Of a stretch of 64,000 nucleotides of DNA, positions 24,801 through 37,600 are shown piece by piece. The notes under the pieces were generated by a model. The model was not told the origin of the DNA, did not search any database, and saw only the letters and a list, made by a program, of their open reading frames with translations. This stretch comes from Lonicera japonica. Lineage: Eukaryota > Streptophyta > Magnoliopsida > Dipsacales > Caprifoliaceae. Numbering within the stretch: position 1 is the stretch's first letter; each line of letters opens with the position of its first letter. The translations under genes were made by a program, and so were the position numbers. The stretch covers positions 30,375,774 to 30,439,773 of the forward strand of contig CM038470.1 in assembly GCA_021464415.1 (NCBI GenBank), given 5' to 3'.

Positions 24801-25807
24801 TATATATATATGTATAAACAGGTGGACTCTAATATTTATTGCTATGTATACTTAGTGGTCCACTTGCAGACTATTTTTTAAATCATCTTATCCGGCTATC
24901 CTGAAGTGAGGAAAACCACTCTAGAGCATAGCTATGAAATTTAAATTGTTAATTTTAGATTGAATGGTTCAGAAATTGAGTTATCGCCGCCACGAGTATA
25001 ACCTTCGGCGATAACTCATTTAAATAAAATAAATCATCCAATACAAAATAAATAGTCAGATTTCATGACTCTACTCTACTCTAGAGTGTTTCATCACTCT
25101 AAAGGAGCTGAATTCCGGTCGATTTAGACTGTGTCTCTATATGCATACAAACAGTATGTATCCAGACTGAACTTTTAGTGACTGAATCAGAGAGGACAAT
25201 TCGTCGCTAAAAGTCCGGTCCGTATGATATATAGAGCTCTAATTGTATATGCATGGTATAAGTAAAAGACTTACATTGGGTGCAATCCCTCAATGACAAG
25301 GATCTTGGGGGGCTTGATGAGCTCAGGAGGGTCCAAAAGACCAGAAACATGGTTATAAATAGGCTTATCAACAGTAACCCCACTTTTAAGTGCCTTAACT
25401 TGCTCATACATAAGATCAAAGTCATTAGCCCTTGGATCAAGTGCAGTCACCCCTTCCTTTTTCCTACCTGTCCTATCCAATGAATGGTAATCATCCAAGC
25501 ATATCACAGTGGTAGTGTCACTTATCAACGTGTTTGAATCTGGGTTGCCTCCCTTTGGTGGCTCTGCTGCACCCCCAAACACACTAGTAAGCCTCCTCAT
25601 GAAGGTGCTCTTACCACACCCTGAGTCTGCTGCTAGACCAATCACAATTGTCTGTGAGTCACCTGCTGCGCATGTTATCACTCTCCTGTTACTACTGTTG
25701 GTTTTCTTGAAGAAGAGCTGTTGTTTTTGGTGGAATTTCAAGTGGGTTGAGGAAATTGATTGTGTGGAATTGAGGAATTGGACTGTGTAGACTGTACAAG
25801 CAGCCAT
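19545..25807 (-). CDS. PRK: Phosphoribulokinase, chloroplastic
   Basis: Five exons on the - strand, all phases consistent: 25807-25275, 22957-22873, 22569-22485, 20451-20207 and 19796-19545, giving 399 residues. The enzyme phosphorylates ribulose 5-phosphate to ribulose 1,5-bisphosphate with ATP in the stroma (Calvin cycle). Residues 1 to about 46 are a Ser/Thr-rich transit peptide ending near VITCAAGDSQ. The P-loop GLAADSGCGKST is at 57-68. Cys64 and Cys103 (in VICLDDYHSLDR) correspond to the thioredoxin-controlled pair of the spinach enzyme. The second Cys pair is in SWIPCGRKLTCSYPG. HPMYDERVRDLLDFSIYLD, PDFDAYIDPQKQYADAVIEV and GSNNGTGLFQTIVGLKIRDL follow the family without gaps. Length is normal and no defects were seen. 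Intron 1 is 2.3 kb; intron 3 carries a MITE and a GA microsatellite. Confidence 0.97.
20571..21048. mobile_element. Tourist-like MITE in PRK intron 3
   Basis: The left end GAGCTCGTTTGGTTCGAACT and the reverse complement of the right end, GGGTTCGTTTGGTTCGAACT, are near-perfect inverted repeats. A second right-type end (CCAAACGAGCATTAATGG at about 20945) lies inside, suggesting a nested or duplicated end. The middle (20760-20920) is a tandem array of ~30-bp units of the type TTTTTTCCCAGAAAATGAAA. It relates to the element at 28229-28861. The target duplication is imperfect (TGA/TAA). Confidence 0.65.
21834..21871. repeat. (GA)n microsatellite
   Basis: About 19 GA units in PRK intron 3. Confidence 0.95.
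24333..24354. repeat. (GA)n microsatellite
   Basis: About 11 GA units in PRK intron 1. Confidence 0.95.
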
Positions 25808-26250
25808 TTTTCTCTCTCTCTAGATTTCCTTTTCTCTCTCGTGATCTGTTTTGCTCTGTTTCGCTCTGTTTCTTGGTTTCTCTCTCTAGCTTTTTTTTCC
25901 TCTCTCTCTCTACCCAGATGAGGGTTTTTGAGGGAAATGAGAGAGGGAGGATGATGAAGAAGAGGCTGTTGTTAAAGGGATTGAAAAACAGAAGGCAGTT
26001 TTGGTTGGATAGGAAAGTGTTTAATTTTGATGAGGGAATGGGGGTGATGTGTAACTCTGTTTTATCGGTTTCTGTGACTACCCCTAGTTTTGGACAAATA
26101 TTGGAGGTGATTTTTACGTGTGAGAGTATATTTTTGGGATTTGGACAATTCTCCGGGGTAAAATTGTCATAAACCAAAATTCTGTTTAAATTGGTTAAAT
26201 TTTTTTCATTTATTTTTCTCGAGTCTTTATGCACGGACATATTTACGTGA
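25808..26250 (-). promoter_or_regulatory. PRK 5' leader and proximal promoter
   Basis: Immediately upstream of the PRK start the transcribed strand is GA-rich (25808-25915), typical of plant leaders. Farther up, the - strand shows a CCGATAAAA GATA-like word near 26065. I see no clear TATA box in the expected window. The exact start of transcription cannot be read from sequence. Confidence 0.45.
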
Positions 26251-28228
26251 TATAAAATTATAATATTTTAATCTCGTGATTACTCATTAATTATAACTAA
26301 TTTTGATTGAAGAGAAGTTGATATAAATCCCATATTTCAATCATACATGATTTACATATTAAATATATCGGTCATTTATATTGTAAAATTATTATTGATA
26401 AATATGTTATCTTTATGTACGTGTGTTTTAATGAAGAAAAGATGGGATTCTTGATGAGGTGATGGTGTTTGTGATAAAGGGAGGGTATGGAGAAGCTTGG
26501 TGGTGAATTGTTTGCAGTTTTGGATTGGCAATGACAGGTGGCATCATGGTAGTGGCTGGTTGAAGATGAGAGGGGTAGGGGTATGTATGGAGTGGAGGAG
26601 ATAAAATGGACCATAATTGTCTTTCAAGTCAAAATTTGGACTGTGGCCCTTGTGAGGTTTTATTTGAGAGGTGTACAAATACATCAAGAAGATATTAAGT
26701 GGTACATTCATATGGGTCACTCTTGACAGTACTATAAATCGATCAGCAATTATCACTTTCTACAAAGTTACTATCAAAAACATACATAATAGGTGCGTTA
26801 ATGTGTCAGATTCAAGAATCGAATATAATTATTTAATTTTATTTAAATATGATAAAAAAAATTTATTTTTTATGTGAGATTCGTTAATCCATTCTTCTAA
26901 GATAAGAAACTTTAGTAGAATGAATAATCCACCCGAAGTTCAATTTCAACGAATACTAAACATGAAATAAAATAAAATTATTTTGTCACACTCTTTTATC
27001 GTGTATGTCAAACGCAACCATATAGTATTAATATATAATAGAGGCAATGGGTTAAAAAACATTCTCCATAATTATATCCATTCAAAGAATACGTTACATT
27101 TTCATTCGAAAATAAGGTCACTTATTTTTCTTTATATAAAATACACATCCTCCACTTCTTTTCATTTTTCTTAAAAAAAATATACATATTTAATCACCAC
27201 CGGCCACTGCTACCATCCCCCACCACTGGAGTTTCAACAACTACCACTAGAGTGGCAAGACACTGGAGCTCTAGCACAAGTACTACAATTCTGTTTTTGT
27301 TAAGTCCACAAGCAATTAATGGTACATAATTTAGTGCACAATTGGTTTTGCACTAAATCGGCAAGCTCTTAATGATATAGAATTTTGTGCAAATTTGTAT
27401 TTGTACTAAATTCGTTCACAAATTAAGATATAAATTTTAGTGAAAATTTATTTTTGCACTAAATTCACAAACAACTGTTATAGATTTTAGTGGAAATATT
27501 TTTTTTTCACTAAATCCGTTGACAAATTAAGATTTAAATTTAAGTGAAAAATCATTTTTGCACTAAATTCACAAGTAATTAAATATCTAAATTTGAGTGT
27601 AAAATCTGTTTTTTCACTGTATAAAAATTCTTGCCGAGACTCTAATGATGTCGCCGAAGTTCTGGTGAGTGAGGCTAGCAACCATCAATGGTTATGAAGA
27701 AATAAAAAAAATGTAGTAAGGGTATAATTGATCATCCAAAAAATAAGTGTATCCATTTAGTGAATAAAGCTTGAAAATTGTTCTTATAGCTAAAACAAAT
27801 TGTAAAGTAAGTTTAATGTAAAAGAATACTTCAAGACTTTGGATTAACACTTAAAGTTAGCTTAGTTAGCACAAAACAAACATATTTTCATATTTCATTA
27901 GGGTTCAAATCTTGCACTAAAAATGCTGGGATTGTTATTCGCTTTCCTTACCATTGCTTCAATGGACTAAAAAGTAAACATACTTTAAGACTTTTTTTAA
28001 AAAAAGAAAAGAAAAATGAGAAAGGTTAAAGTCACTTTCCCTTAATTCATAACAAAAAAAAAAAAAAACAAATAAACAAAAATCATCCTATCCTATCTTA
28101 GGTGTGACTTGAATTCGAGATTTCCAAAATCTAAATAAATACCTTTACCACTCGACTAAAATTCTCGCACTACTGTAAGACTAAGGTGGCTTTTGTTTTT
28201 ACTTCTAGATGAATGCTCTTACCTCTTA
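26251..28228. other. Intergenic DNA between PRK promoter and next MITE
   Basis: AT-rich, no gene recognised. It holds the 53-bp minisatellite at 27330-27622. A possible worn SINE lies on the - strand near 28080-28180, with A-box-like TTTTAGTCGAGTGGTAAAGG and B-box-like CTCGAATTCAAGTC. Confidence 0.4.
27330..27622. repeat. 53-bp minisatellite, six units, each with an internal dyad
   Basis: The word CACTAAAT(TC/CG), degraded in the last unit, recurs near 27350, 27403, 27456, 27507, 27560 and 27614, at steps of 51-54 bases. In each unit it is preceded by TTTAGTG(N)AAAAT-like sequence, so that TTTAGTG and CACTAAA can pair around a T-rich loop. The units are diverged but the dyad is kept. Confidence 0.8.
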
Positions 28229-28861
28229 TGGCTCGTTTGGTTCAAGATTTAAACCATTCCGAGAATGCTAAATTTCATTCCAAAACGATTTCCGTGTTTG
28301 ATTCAAGTTTTAAGTCTAGAATAAATGATTCCAGGAACAAACCTTTCCCCCCAAGTTCTCCCATATAAATCATAAGGAATAAACCATTACCAATTGGCAT
28401 CTTTTTTAATTTTTCATGTTATGACTAAAATAACTCTCTTCCTTATGAATAAATAATTCTTTTTCCATCTTTGTATGAAAATATTGTTTGGAACTTTTTT
28501 TTAGTTACACTGCTGCACAAAAATGAAAAAAAAAATATTTGGAACTTTTTTCTTTTCTTTTTTCTTGTTGTAATTTTTTTTAATTAAAAAAATTGTAATT
28601 TTTGTAGGATAGTTATTAGCTAGGCATGTGTAATTTTTGTAATTTATTATAGTAATTGTCTCTTTTGAAAAATTAGTAGGAGATATCTTCTCATCTTATG
28701 AAAACAAAGGTATTTTTGTAATTGATACTTTATTCCATTCCTATTCCCGGTTGAACCAAACATCGGCTGGGCATTCTAGATGCCTGAAAAAAAACTTTTC
28801 AGGAATCAAGTATGCCCATTCCATGCCTATTTCATTCCTAAAACTCGAATCAAACGAGCCC
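28229..28861. mobile_element. Tourist-like MITE (633 bp)
   Basis: The left end TGGCTCGTTTGGTTCAAG and right end, reverse-complemented, GGGCTCGTTTGATTCGAG form inverted repeats, with TTA on both sides (28226-28228 and 28862-28864). The ends are shared with the element in PRK intron 3. Confidence 0.75.
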
Positions 28862-30557
28862 TTAATGTTGAATTGAAGCATTAAGAGACAATTCATGAGT
28901 TGAATGCTAATAAATTTAACTTTAATAAAAATTTATCCCATTGGTACCCCTATTCTTTTGAATCGTTAAACATTGATTTATAAAATACTAATAAGGGTAA
29001 AATTATAAAATGCCATATATTCAACATTCAAAATTAAATAAAACCAAGCACATTTTAAAAAAATTACATTCAGCATTAAGGATTTATAATTCAGTATTGA
29101 GTATTCAACATGCAAATGTTAAAAAAACAAACGACCCCTTAGTTAAATTTTAGTTAATGTGTCACACAAGTTTGGAGTGAAAAAATAAAAATGTCAAGAT
29201 TTAATTAAACATCAAAACACCAATGCAGCTATTAATTATAGTAGCTAATATGTATAAAAAAAATTATAGGTGTTGTTAGAAATTAATTGTTAATTATGAT
29301 CGTCTGAAAAAAAGTAGGCTCGCCAAGTTCATTTGACATCACTCCAAAAACTTGGGCTTTTGCGGCGCATTGGTATTATTAAGCTAATTAATTAAGTAAT
29401 TAGTAGTTGAAGTTAATTAAATTATTAATCAATAGTAATATGCCACTGCCCAGCAGCAGTTTGTGCTAAACCACCCATCGCCAACAGTGTTTACTAATTA
29501 ATATTATGATATCTAATTTTATAAATGCAAAATAGTTTTATCAGATTCCTTAATGGTTTTGTTATGTTAAATTAATAGTTGGATTTTATTTTTAAGACAT
29601 AATTAATGTACAAAATTTATAACATGGTAAATGGTTGATTCATGCTAGTTTTATGTCAGATCTTAATGAATACAGGTGATTCTTGCTTCTACCCAAGTAC
29701 GACTCGATAAAATATTGAGTGATGTTTTTCAAAAGTATATATGACTTGTTTTGTTTTGTTATTGGGTAATACAACTCGATCATATGAGATAAATTTATAA
29801 AAGAATTAAAAAAAAATTGTCTCCAAAAAACTTTGTACCGAAAAATGTTATGCGAGAAATGGTATTGCAACAGTTTGTTGAGATACGCACTTGTAACTGG
29901 TGAGACTTCAACCCATTCATTTTTCGTAAAATTTAATCTATAGTGGCGGGATAATTTGAACTCGAGATATTATTTATAAAAGGGTAAACATCTCAAGTAT
30001 ACAAACGAATTTGTTGTTTTGTTAAAAATTACTTCAAATGTTCTAAATTACGAGTCAAGTCTCAATAGCTGGGAAGTAAAATTTGCTTAATATTATAAAT
30101 TTTGATACATTAATTATATCCTAAAATAAAATATGAATTGAATAGTACACACTTACTTAATATAGGAGGGAGTTTAAGAGGTAAGATCTATTTTGACAAC
30201 CATGTAAATAATTATAAAAGAAAATATTTATGAAATAACTGCCAGAAAAGAATGGGTATAGGCACAGCTTTAGTGATAATTTTTACCTTTACGGTGACTT
30301 CTGTAATTAATTCGAATTCTCAAAATTGAACACCAAATATTTTCAAACACCAAATATATTTGTATACCGCTCATGTAATAATCATTCTATATATATATAG
30401 AAACATCAACATCTTCTTTTTAAAGGTCGTTTTTAAATTAATTAATTTAAAATCAGCCTATTTTAAAGAGTAAATGGATTATTTTCTTCATGAAATGATA
30501 AATCTTCACTAAATTTCATATAAAAATTTAATTGAGAAGTGAGTTGACTAAAGATTA

Positions 30558-30558
<1 letters not shown>

Positions 30559-30588
<30 letters not shown>
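30559..30588. repeat. (TA)n microsatellite
   Basis: Alternating TA with one C interruption. Confidence 0.9.
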
Positions 30589-31533
30589 CCCATTTATGGC
30601 CATTAAAACTCTAGATATCAGTTAACCTACTTTTTGGTCGAATTTTTTGATGAAATTTGGTAAAAAAATATCTAATTATTAAAAAAATCATATTCATCTA
30701 GTTTCATGCAAAAAATAATCATCCATTTAACCCCTTCTCCCTCCCGAAATGGATGGTCCTTAACTAATTTAAGGATGGTCCTTTGGAATTTGACCAGATT
30801 CCTGAAAGACAAGATACATTCAATGTGAAATTGAACCCAAAGTAATAAACAACGGAAGTTAAAATAATGAGTCAGAGACATAAACCAATTCAATATGTCA
30901 TCTTCAATCAAAAACCTTAACAACACTCTTGCTAAGGTGTGGTATTGGAGAATTGGTAGATCTCATTAGAATTGGATTGTGTGCAAAAACTGGGGGACTG
31001 AGGAGAGTGTTGATGCAATCCTGCGGCTTGTCTCTTGTATACTTGTATTTAGTTTGATTGTTCTAATAAAGCTCTTAATTTACCTAAAACCCCACTCTTT
31101 GCAGACCTTCCGCTTAGCATTCTACCATAAAAAATAGTTCTAAATTGTTAAAAAAAAAAAAAAATTATCTTTTTCTTTTATTGAGAGTCACAAAGGAATA
31201 TCTGTTGGAGATTTTGAATATCTTAGCGAATCACTCGTCCCATTTTTCAACTTTTAGAAGTGAGATCAAATAGGAGAAAAAGAAACAATTTACGGTGTTC
31301 TTTATTAACTTGTGCAGATGTTTTGTTGTTCTTTGTTGCTGTGAATAAAACTACAATACACACTGCTAAATTTTTATAGTAAAGAAGAACTTGAGAATCC
31401 TTCTACGGAAAAAAAATGACAAAATACCTAACATAGCAAATTTATTTGTTCAGCAAGCAAGCGATTGTGTCTCAAAACTCAAATCACATGTGATGAAACA
31501 ACATATATTTAGAGAGACAGGGATTTTGAGAGA

Positions 31534-31554
31534 GGGGGAGAGGGAGGGGGAGGG
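31534..31554 (+). other. Potential G-quadruplex motif
   Basis: Four G-runs (5, 3, 5 and 3) separated by 1-3 bases satisfy the usual G3+N1-7 rule. It lies about 70 bases beyond the SCAMP stop. The SCAMP transcript would carry the C-rich complement. Confidence 0.5.
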
Positions 31555-31621
31555 AATATACTGAATCAGTATCACTTACAAACATCCAGCTCGACTCGGA
31601 TCATAAATCGGGATTCTTGCA

Positions 31622-34600
31622 TCACTTGTGCCCACGGAAAAACATGTAAACTTTCTGCATAGAGTAAGAAAATAAAAACAGTTTTTAAGCAACTACACTT
31701 AATACATTATCTAGACTAAGGCCCGTCTTGTTTGGGAGAAATAAATTTCCATCTTGTTCATCAAGATGGAAAATATTTCACCCACTTGAACCAACAAAGG
31801 GGAAAAAATGTAAAAAAGAAATGCAAATGGTGAAGTCTCTAACCTGAAGTACCCACAAGCTTAGAAGTGATTCTAAGCAAAAGAGGCCAAATCCAACGAG
31901 GTAGAATATCTGCAACAAATCAAATTATATCACTTTTAACAGAGAGCAATGCTTATGTTAATCGGTTATTCATAGTGGGTGCATTGATGGGTTGTATATT
32001 CCAATAACCAAGTTAATTAAGCCAGTACAACTACCATCACCAGCATTCAACAAAACAAGCTATTTTGGGTTACATCGTACTGGCATGTGCATTGCACATG
32101 TCATTTTCAGTTAATTTAACGGCCAAAACTGACAGAAGGGATACATTACACCACCTATGATAGTTTAAGGGCAAACTGAGACAATTAAGTCTATGTACAA
32201 TATGGAGAAATGGGACATATTTCAGAGGCATTTAGTTTAATTTACTTTTATTTCCTCTGTGTTTGTACGCCCTCCATCTAAAATTCAGAGGTCCTTCGCT
32301 TTTTGGTATGTCTCAAATTACGTCTCCGGTTCCTTTTTGGAAGATAATCAACCAAAAATCTTATTATAGTAAGTTTCATCCTTGCCCATTGATTTGGTTG
32401 AATTAGCATTTTCATAAAAAGTATGAGAGCCAGATTGGGAATCTTCATTTGAGACGAAAGGAGTATATTGCATTTATCCAAATTTGATCAATCTCAAGGT
32501 CTGAAATCCTTCTATAAGGGGGGGTTAGGGCATTTATAATCAAAAATCAAATCCCTTACCTTTTTGGATATAATCAATATACCGAATCTCACGATACCAA
32601 AAATGTTTGTTTTCAACCATTGATTAGGTTGAAATTAGTATTCTCTTAAAAAGAACCAAAAGTCAAGTGGGGCTGTTAATTTCAAACGGAGGGAGTACTA
32701 CATAAGATAAAATGTTGAATATAATTATTCAGGTATCGTTAGATGCATCATTAAAAACACCAACCTACATGGGAAACATGAGACTTCGTATACACTTTCC
32801 AATAATACACCAGAACAATTAAGTGTAGGAAAATGATATCTTGCACTGATTAAATGTTGTAACTATAAAACATATGAAAGTAAGTATGCAAAAAACTTAC
32901 CCCCACCAAAATATGGTCAGAAAAGACATCGATCGCTGCGAGGAATTCCCCTGATGAGTAAAAAATAGTAGTTAGAAGATAGAATGAAGAATAAAGAGGC
33001 GCAAACCTCATAACTAGATGTGAGGGTCTCCCCTCATCCAGATCTAAGGGAGGAGCTAGAAATTTTACGGGGCAACTATAGCATTAAAAAAATCTAATTA
33101 GGTAAAGAAGGGGGGAAAGGGAGGTGGGTTAATATTAGAAGGCTTGTTTCAAAACTAAAGGGGAGCAAAATAGATAATATATGTATAGTTTTCAATTTCT
33201 AAAGATAATATAACGCTAAATACCAATTTTTCAAAAATAACATTAATTGCCCCCCTTGGCCTTTCTTCCCTCTGCCTCTGTCCGGATCAAAGAAAAAAAC
33301 AGCCGATATTACTCATTCTTGCAAGTACAACCACAATTTCAATTTCTAACTTATCGTCTTTCTTTCCTTGCTACAAACTACAAGTGAAAGGTGGGCTCCC
33401 AACTGGTAATAACTTGAACTTGTGGCACACTCGACACGTGCAATATTATACCTGGTAATGCCTCACATCATGTAGATTTTTAAAACACATTAAGCACATG
33501 CGATGCCATCTGATCTAAGTGTTGATAATACGTGTTCTTCATATTTGAGGAAATAGGTTAAAATAGTAAAATACTAGTTCAAGCACTGTTTTTATTTCTA
33601 AAGCATGAAGGGTAATTTCATAATTTCAGATGCATACAAGACTCCTCTCACCTAGGCTCCTAGTATATACTAATAAATATAATAAGAAAAACAATATAAG
33701 AATGTACATGTATAATAGAAAGGAGTTAGTAGTTTGCTTTATGCATGCCTGAAATGTTGAAAAGGCCCTCAATAATTTATTTACTCGCAAAATTATGTAT
33801 GTTGGAAATGAAAGATTTATGAATTAAACCTACAAGCTCTTACATAAAGAGATGGAGCATTACCCAAAAGAGCAAATCAGAAATATTACTTTCAATTGAT
33901 TTTTAAGTTGCATATTATTTGAAGATCATGTGGTAATAGAATGCACACACATCGTTTGTGCCACTATGGCTAGCAATAATAAGACTAACACTAGCAATAA
34001 CAACAACAATAATAATAAAAGATGAACTTACGTCAATGACTTTCCACGAAAGACAATTGGAGGAGCGATGGCAGCAAATATGCAAAAACCAATGTGGAGC
34101 TGCATAATGTCATTGACATCAAACAGAGTAGAAATAAAATAAATCAATAAAATGAAAGTGAACTAATTTAAATTAGGCAATCTACGCAACCAAACGGGCC
34201 CTAAATAAATGCAAGATGAGTTAAAGTCATGATTCACCAACACCACTTACCAAGTAGAACAAGAAAAACCAGCTAAACTTCAAGGCGCTATCTGTCCTGA
34301 AAGGAACAATATCAATATGAAAGACAATCAGCAGTCACTCTAGTAAATTCATACATCTTTCAAAACGAAACCACAATAAAATTGAACTCAAAGACTATCA
34401 TAAACAGCAATGTTCTAAAAAGCTCGAGTAAGAAGTCTGGCGGTAGCCAGTAGGGCCTAGTGCCTAGAGCACCTAAGACGGGACTAGGTGGCTATGCTAG
34501 GCAGCCAATTTTTCTGTTTATCTATATTTCAAAATTTTAACTTCTAAAATGCACTTAAGAGTTTGTTAAATGAACATTTCTCATAATTTAAGTACGAAAA

Positions 34601-37600
34601 TATAATTTTCAAAACAAAAAGGAGTGAAAAATTCCATCTGTCCTGCTGAATTGCCAAACTGGCGGCTGCCTAGCTAGGACAATAGGCTGGCCAATCGGCC
34701 CTGGTGGGGATTTTTAGAACACCACTAGACAAAACAACCTTTCCCAATCAAGAATCATATCATACTCTGGAAATTAGACAAAGACGAGTCAAACAAGTTA
34801 CCAACGGAATCAGGAGATACGAAACACAAATTAAAAAAGAGGCGAAAGAACTGTGTATGGATTATGCTCTGGAACATACGTAAATCCATTGTTAAATTGG
34901 GTTTTTATATAATGTAATTTTGGCACTATTCAAGAAAATAATCTTTTGAGTGATCTTATCAATTCTAAGCATAGTCCTAGCCTCGTCCCTATTACCTCTG
35001 GAATAAAATTTGTTTCTGAACAAGATCAGATACTTCTAGCCGTATCACACCTCCATGCCCCCCCCCCCCCCCCCAAAAAAAAATAAATAAATAATAATAA
35101 TAAAAAAAAATTAATCAAACTGCTGATATGATATATATATATATATAACCCACCTTAAGAAGCACAGGCATGGACACACAATATAGACACAGTGCGATGC
35201 AGAATTGCAGATATGGAGATTTTGAGGAAAAGTTAGAAACATATAGATTCTTTGTAATTTCCGAATAATTCCACATCAATCTGGCAAAGAGGGCTCTACA
35301 ATCTGCTTGGTCCAATTTAAGGGTGTAAAAGTTGCATGGGAATCACTCTAAAGTAGAGTAATCTGGACCACTGGTTTGAAGAATAGAATGCTCAGTTATT
35401 GCCTCTGGCTAGGACTCATTTTAGTAGAAAAAAAATTAAAAAATGTAAAAATCTGAGCACTTTTAAATGAATGGTCCAGATTTCTTCAACTCTCTCTACA
35501 TTTTACTATAGATGGACTAAAAAAAAAAGTAAGAGCAAAGGAAAGATGAAAAGAAAGCTGAGCAAAGACCTCATTGCACGATAAAGTGGCCTGTACCAAA
35601 GGACATACGAAAGGGGGCATCCTAGTAGAGCATAAATTGTTGCAAGGAAAAATATTCTGACACCTGCAGATATTCAACCATGTCAGAATCTCTATAATGA
35701 AGCAGTCTCACCAGATTTTTCTTAAATATAAAAAATATTTTTTTGTATTTCATATATAGAGTACACCAAATATACTTTAAAAGATAAACTTACCACCGCC
35801 TCTAATCCAGCAAACAGTTACAGCAACAACATTAAACACGAGGCAAAGAACTATCCCTGCATGGACATTAGTAAAACAGCTTGATAAAATAATTTAAAAA
35901 ATTAATGGTTGTTGAAATCAGTCGTTTTAAGAACTCAAGAACCAGTCCAATCTTGAAACATGTAACATGCTAAAGTGACCAAGTTTGTCTTCATTCATGT
36001 AAGCATGTATTTATCCCTGGCCTTGAACATTGTTTCATAGTCAGCCCTAAAGAGTTTCTGAATTGAGGGGCAGTTATAAACCAAAAGCAGAACTGGATGA
36101 TAATCTAAAGCATGAAGCATTTCCCAAAAGACAAAGACACGTCACCAATTCCTATCTTCTGATTTAGAGCAAAACTTTAAAGAAACGTCTTCAAATCAAG
36201 AATAACTCATAAGCGCAAGCAAAACTCATAAGCAGTTTCTTTCTTTTATTTTAGTCCTTCTCCAATGAGTATAAAAGAGAGAACAATAAAATGCCATAAT
36301 TGATGTCAAAAGCAGCACATATATGAGATGTAGCTGGCGTGGGAACTCTATTACAAGTTGTGATATCGATGTTGGACTTGGATAGCATAAAAGTGATTTT
36401 GAGGTAGATTATTCTACATTCAACTGGAGATAATCAGTCGAATGTTTGTAAAGGCTACTCAGAGCTTTGATCTTTGGCACTCTTTTGCCTACTTGTTTGG
36501 CATTGTCTCCGTTATCTGTCCAGTAGTTCATCGATTGGATGAGAATTGACAACTCAACTTTTGTAATAAGTTAAGAAGCACAGTGATACTCCAGCCAAAA
36601 CTTTTAAAGATAGGGTAGTGGATGTGATAGCGCCGATGGGCCCAGTGCCTTACAATCCTAAATATGAGCAAATAAATCCCTTTTAAGAAAAAAAGAACAT
36701 CAATGACCAGAAAGAAACTTACTCTGAAGACCATTAGAACTTCTGAAGTATTACAAGTAATATCGTCCAACGTCAATGATAAAATTAAGGGTCCATACCT
36801 AACCAACTAGCAAAAGCCAAGTACTGCAACCTCTGAGCATGAACTGGTATCTCATTGGCTATGTCATGATGAATAATTGGAAAAAATGGAGGCCAGTTTT
36901 TATTGTCCGAGGGAACACCAGCTGAATTGAATAGAAAGAAAGATATTAAAAACATATAAAAGCATCGTGCATAAATAAAAACAAAACTTTTGCATATATC
37001 AGTGACAATGTTGTGAGCCTTTATCTCATAGCTTACCGGTAGAAACAGCATCTTCTCTACGCTTGATGTCCTGCAAAAAGGAAAACGTTTATTCCCGGAA
37101 TTCCAAATAAAGAGTATCTAGTCCTTCTCTAAATAAACAGTATCTGATACTTATTCCAAAGGAAAAATGCTAATTTACAGAAATGAAGACAAAATAAATG
37201 TCTCAAACACATTTTGCAATCAAGTAATCACTAATAAAACTGTAAAACCAACCCTTTCCCTCCTCTTCAGGTCTGCTTCCCACTCTGCAAGTTCTTTCTC
37301 CTTTTTCTTAGGATCCTAGAACATCATGGAATACAATACATCAGCAATTCCAACATTAAATAAGAAATAAATGCATAGAATATTAATGGCATTACATTCA
37401 TTGAATCCAATGGAATATCCACTGTAGCATCATGCTTCTGACCGAAACCCAGGGTACTCGCAACCATTTGAGGAATTCGTGATTTTGATGCAGGAGTAGC
37501 TTTCCCATTCTGCAATAACGACAATAATTGACACGAGTAAACAAAGTGAATAGAAGAAAATAATGGAGGAGAACTTATGTATCCAACGTCACAAGCAGTC

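Larger units (their letters stand above)
28862..31600. other. Intergenic DNA downstream of SCAMP
   Basis: AT-rich; no gene recognised. It contains a (TA)n run (30559-30588). The SCAMP 3' UTR probably lies in its right-hand end. Confidence 0.4.

Noticed and set aside
25873..26172. 99-codon + strand frame opposite the PRK leader
   Set aside because: GA/CT-rich promoter and leader DNA read backwards; no motif and no support for an independent gene.
30672..30926. 84-codon - strand frame downstream of SCAMP
   Set aside because: No motif, and SCAMP already ends at 31622 with a normal C-terminus.
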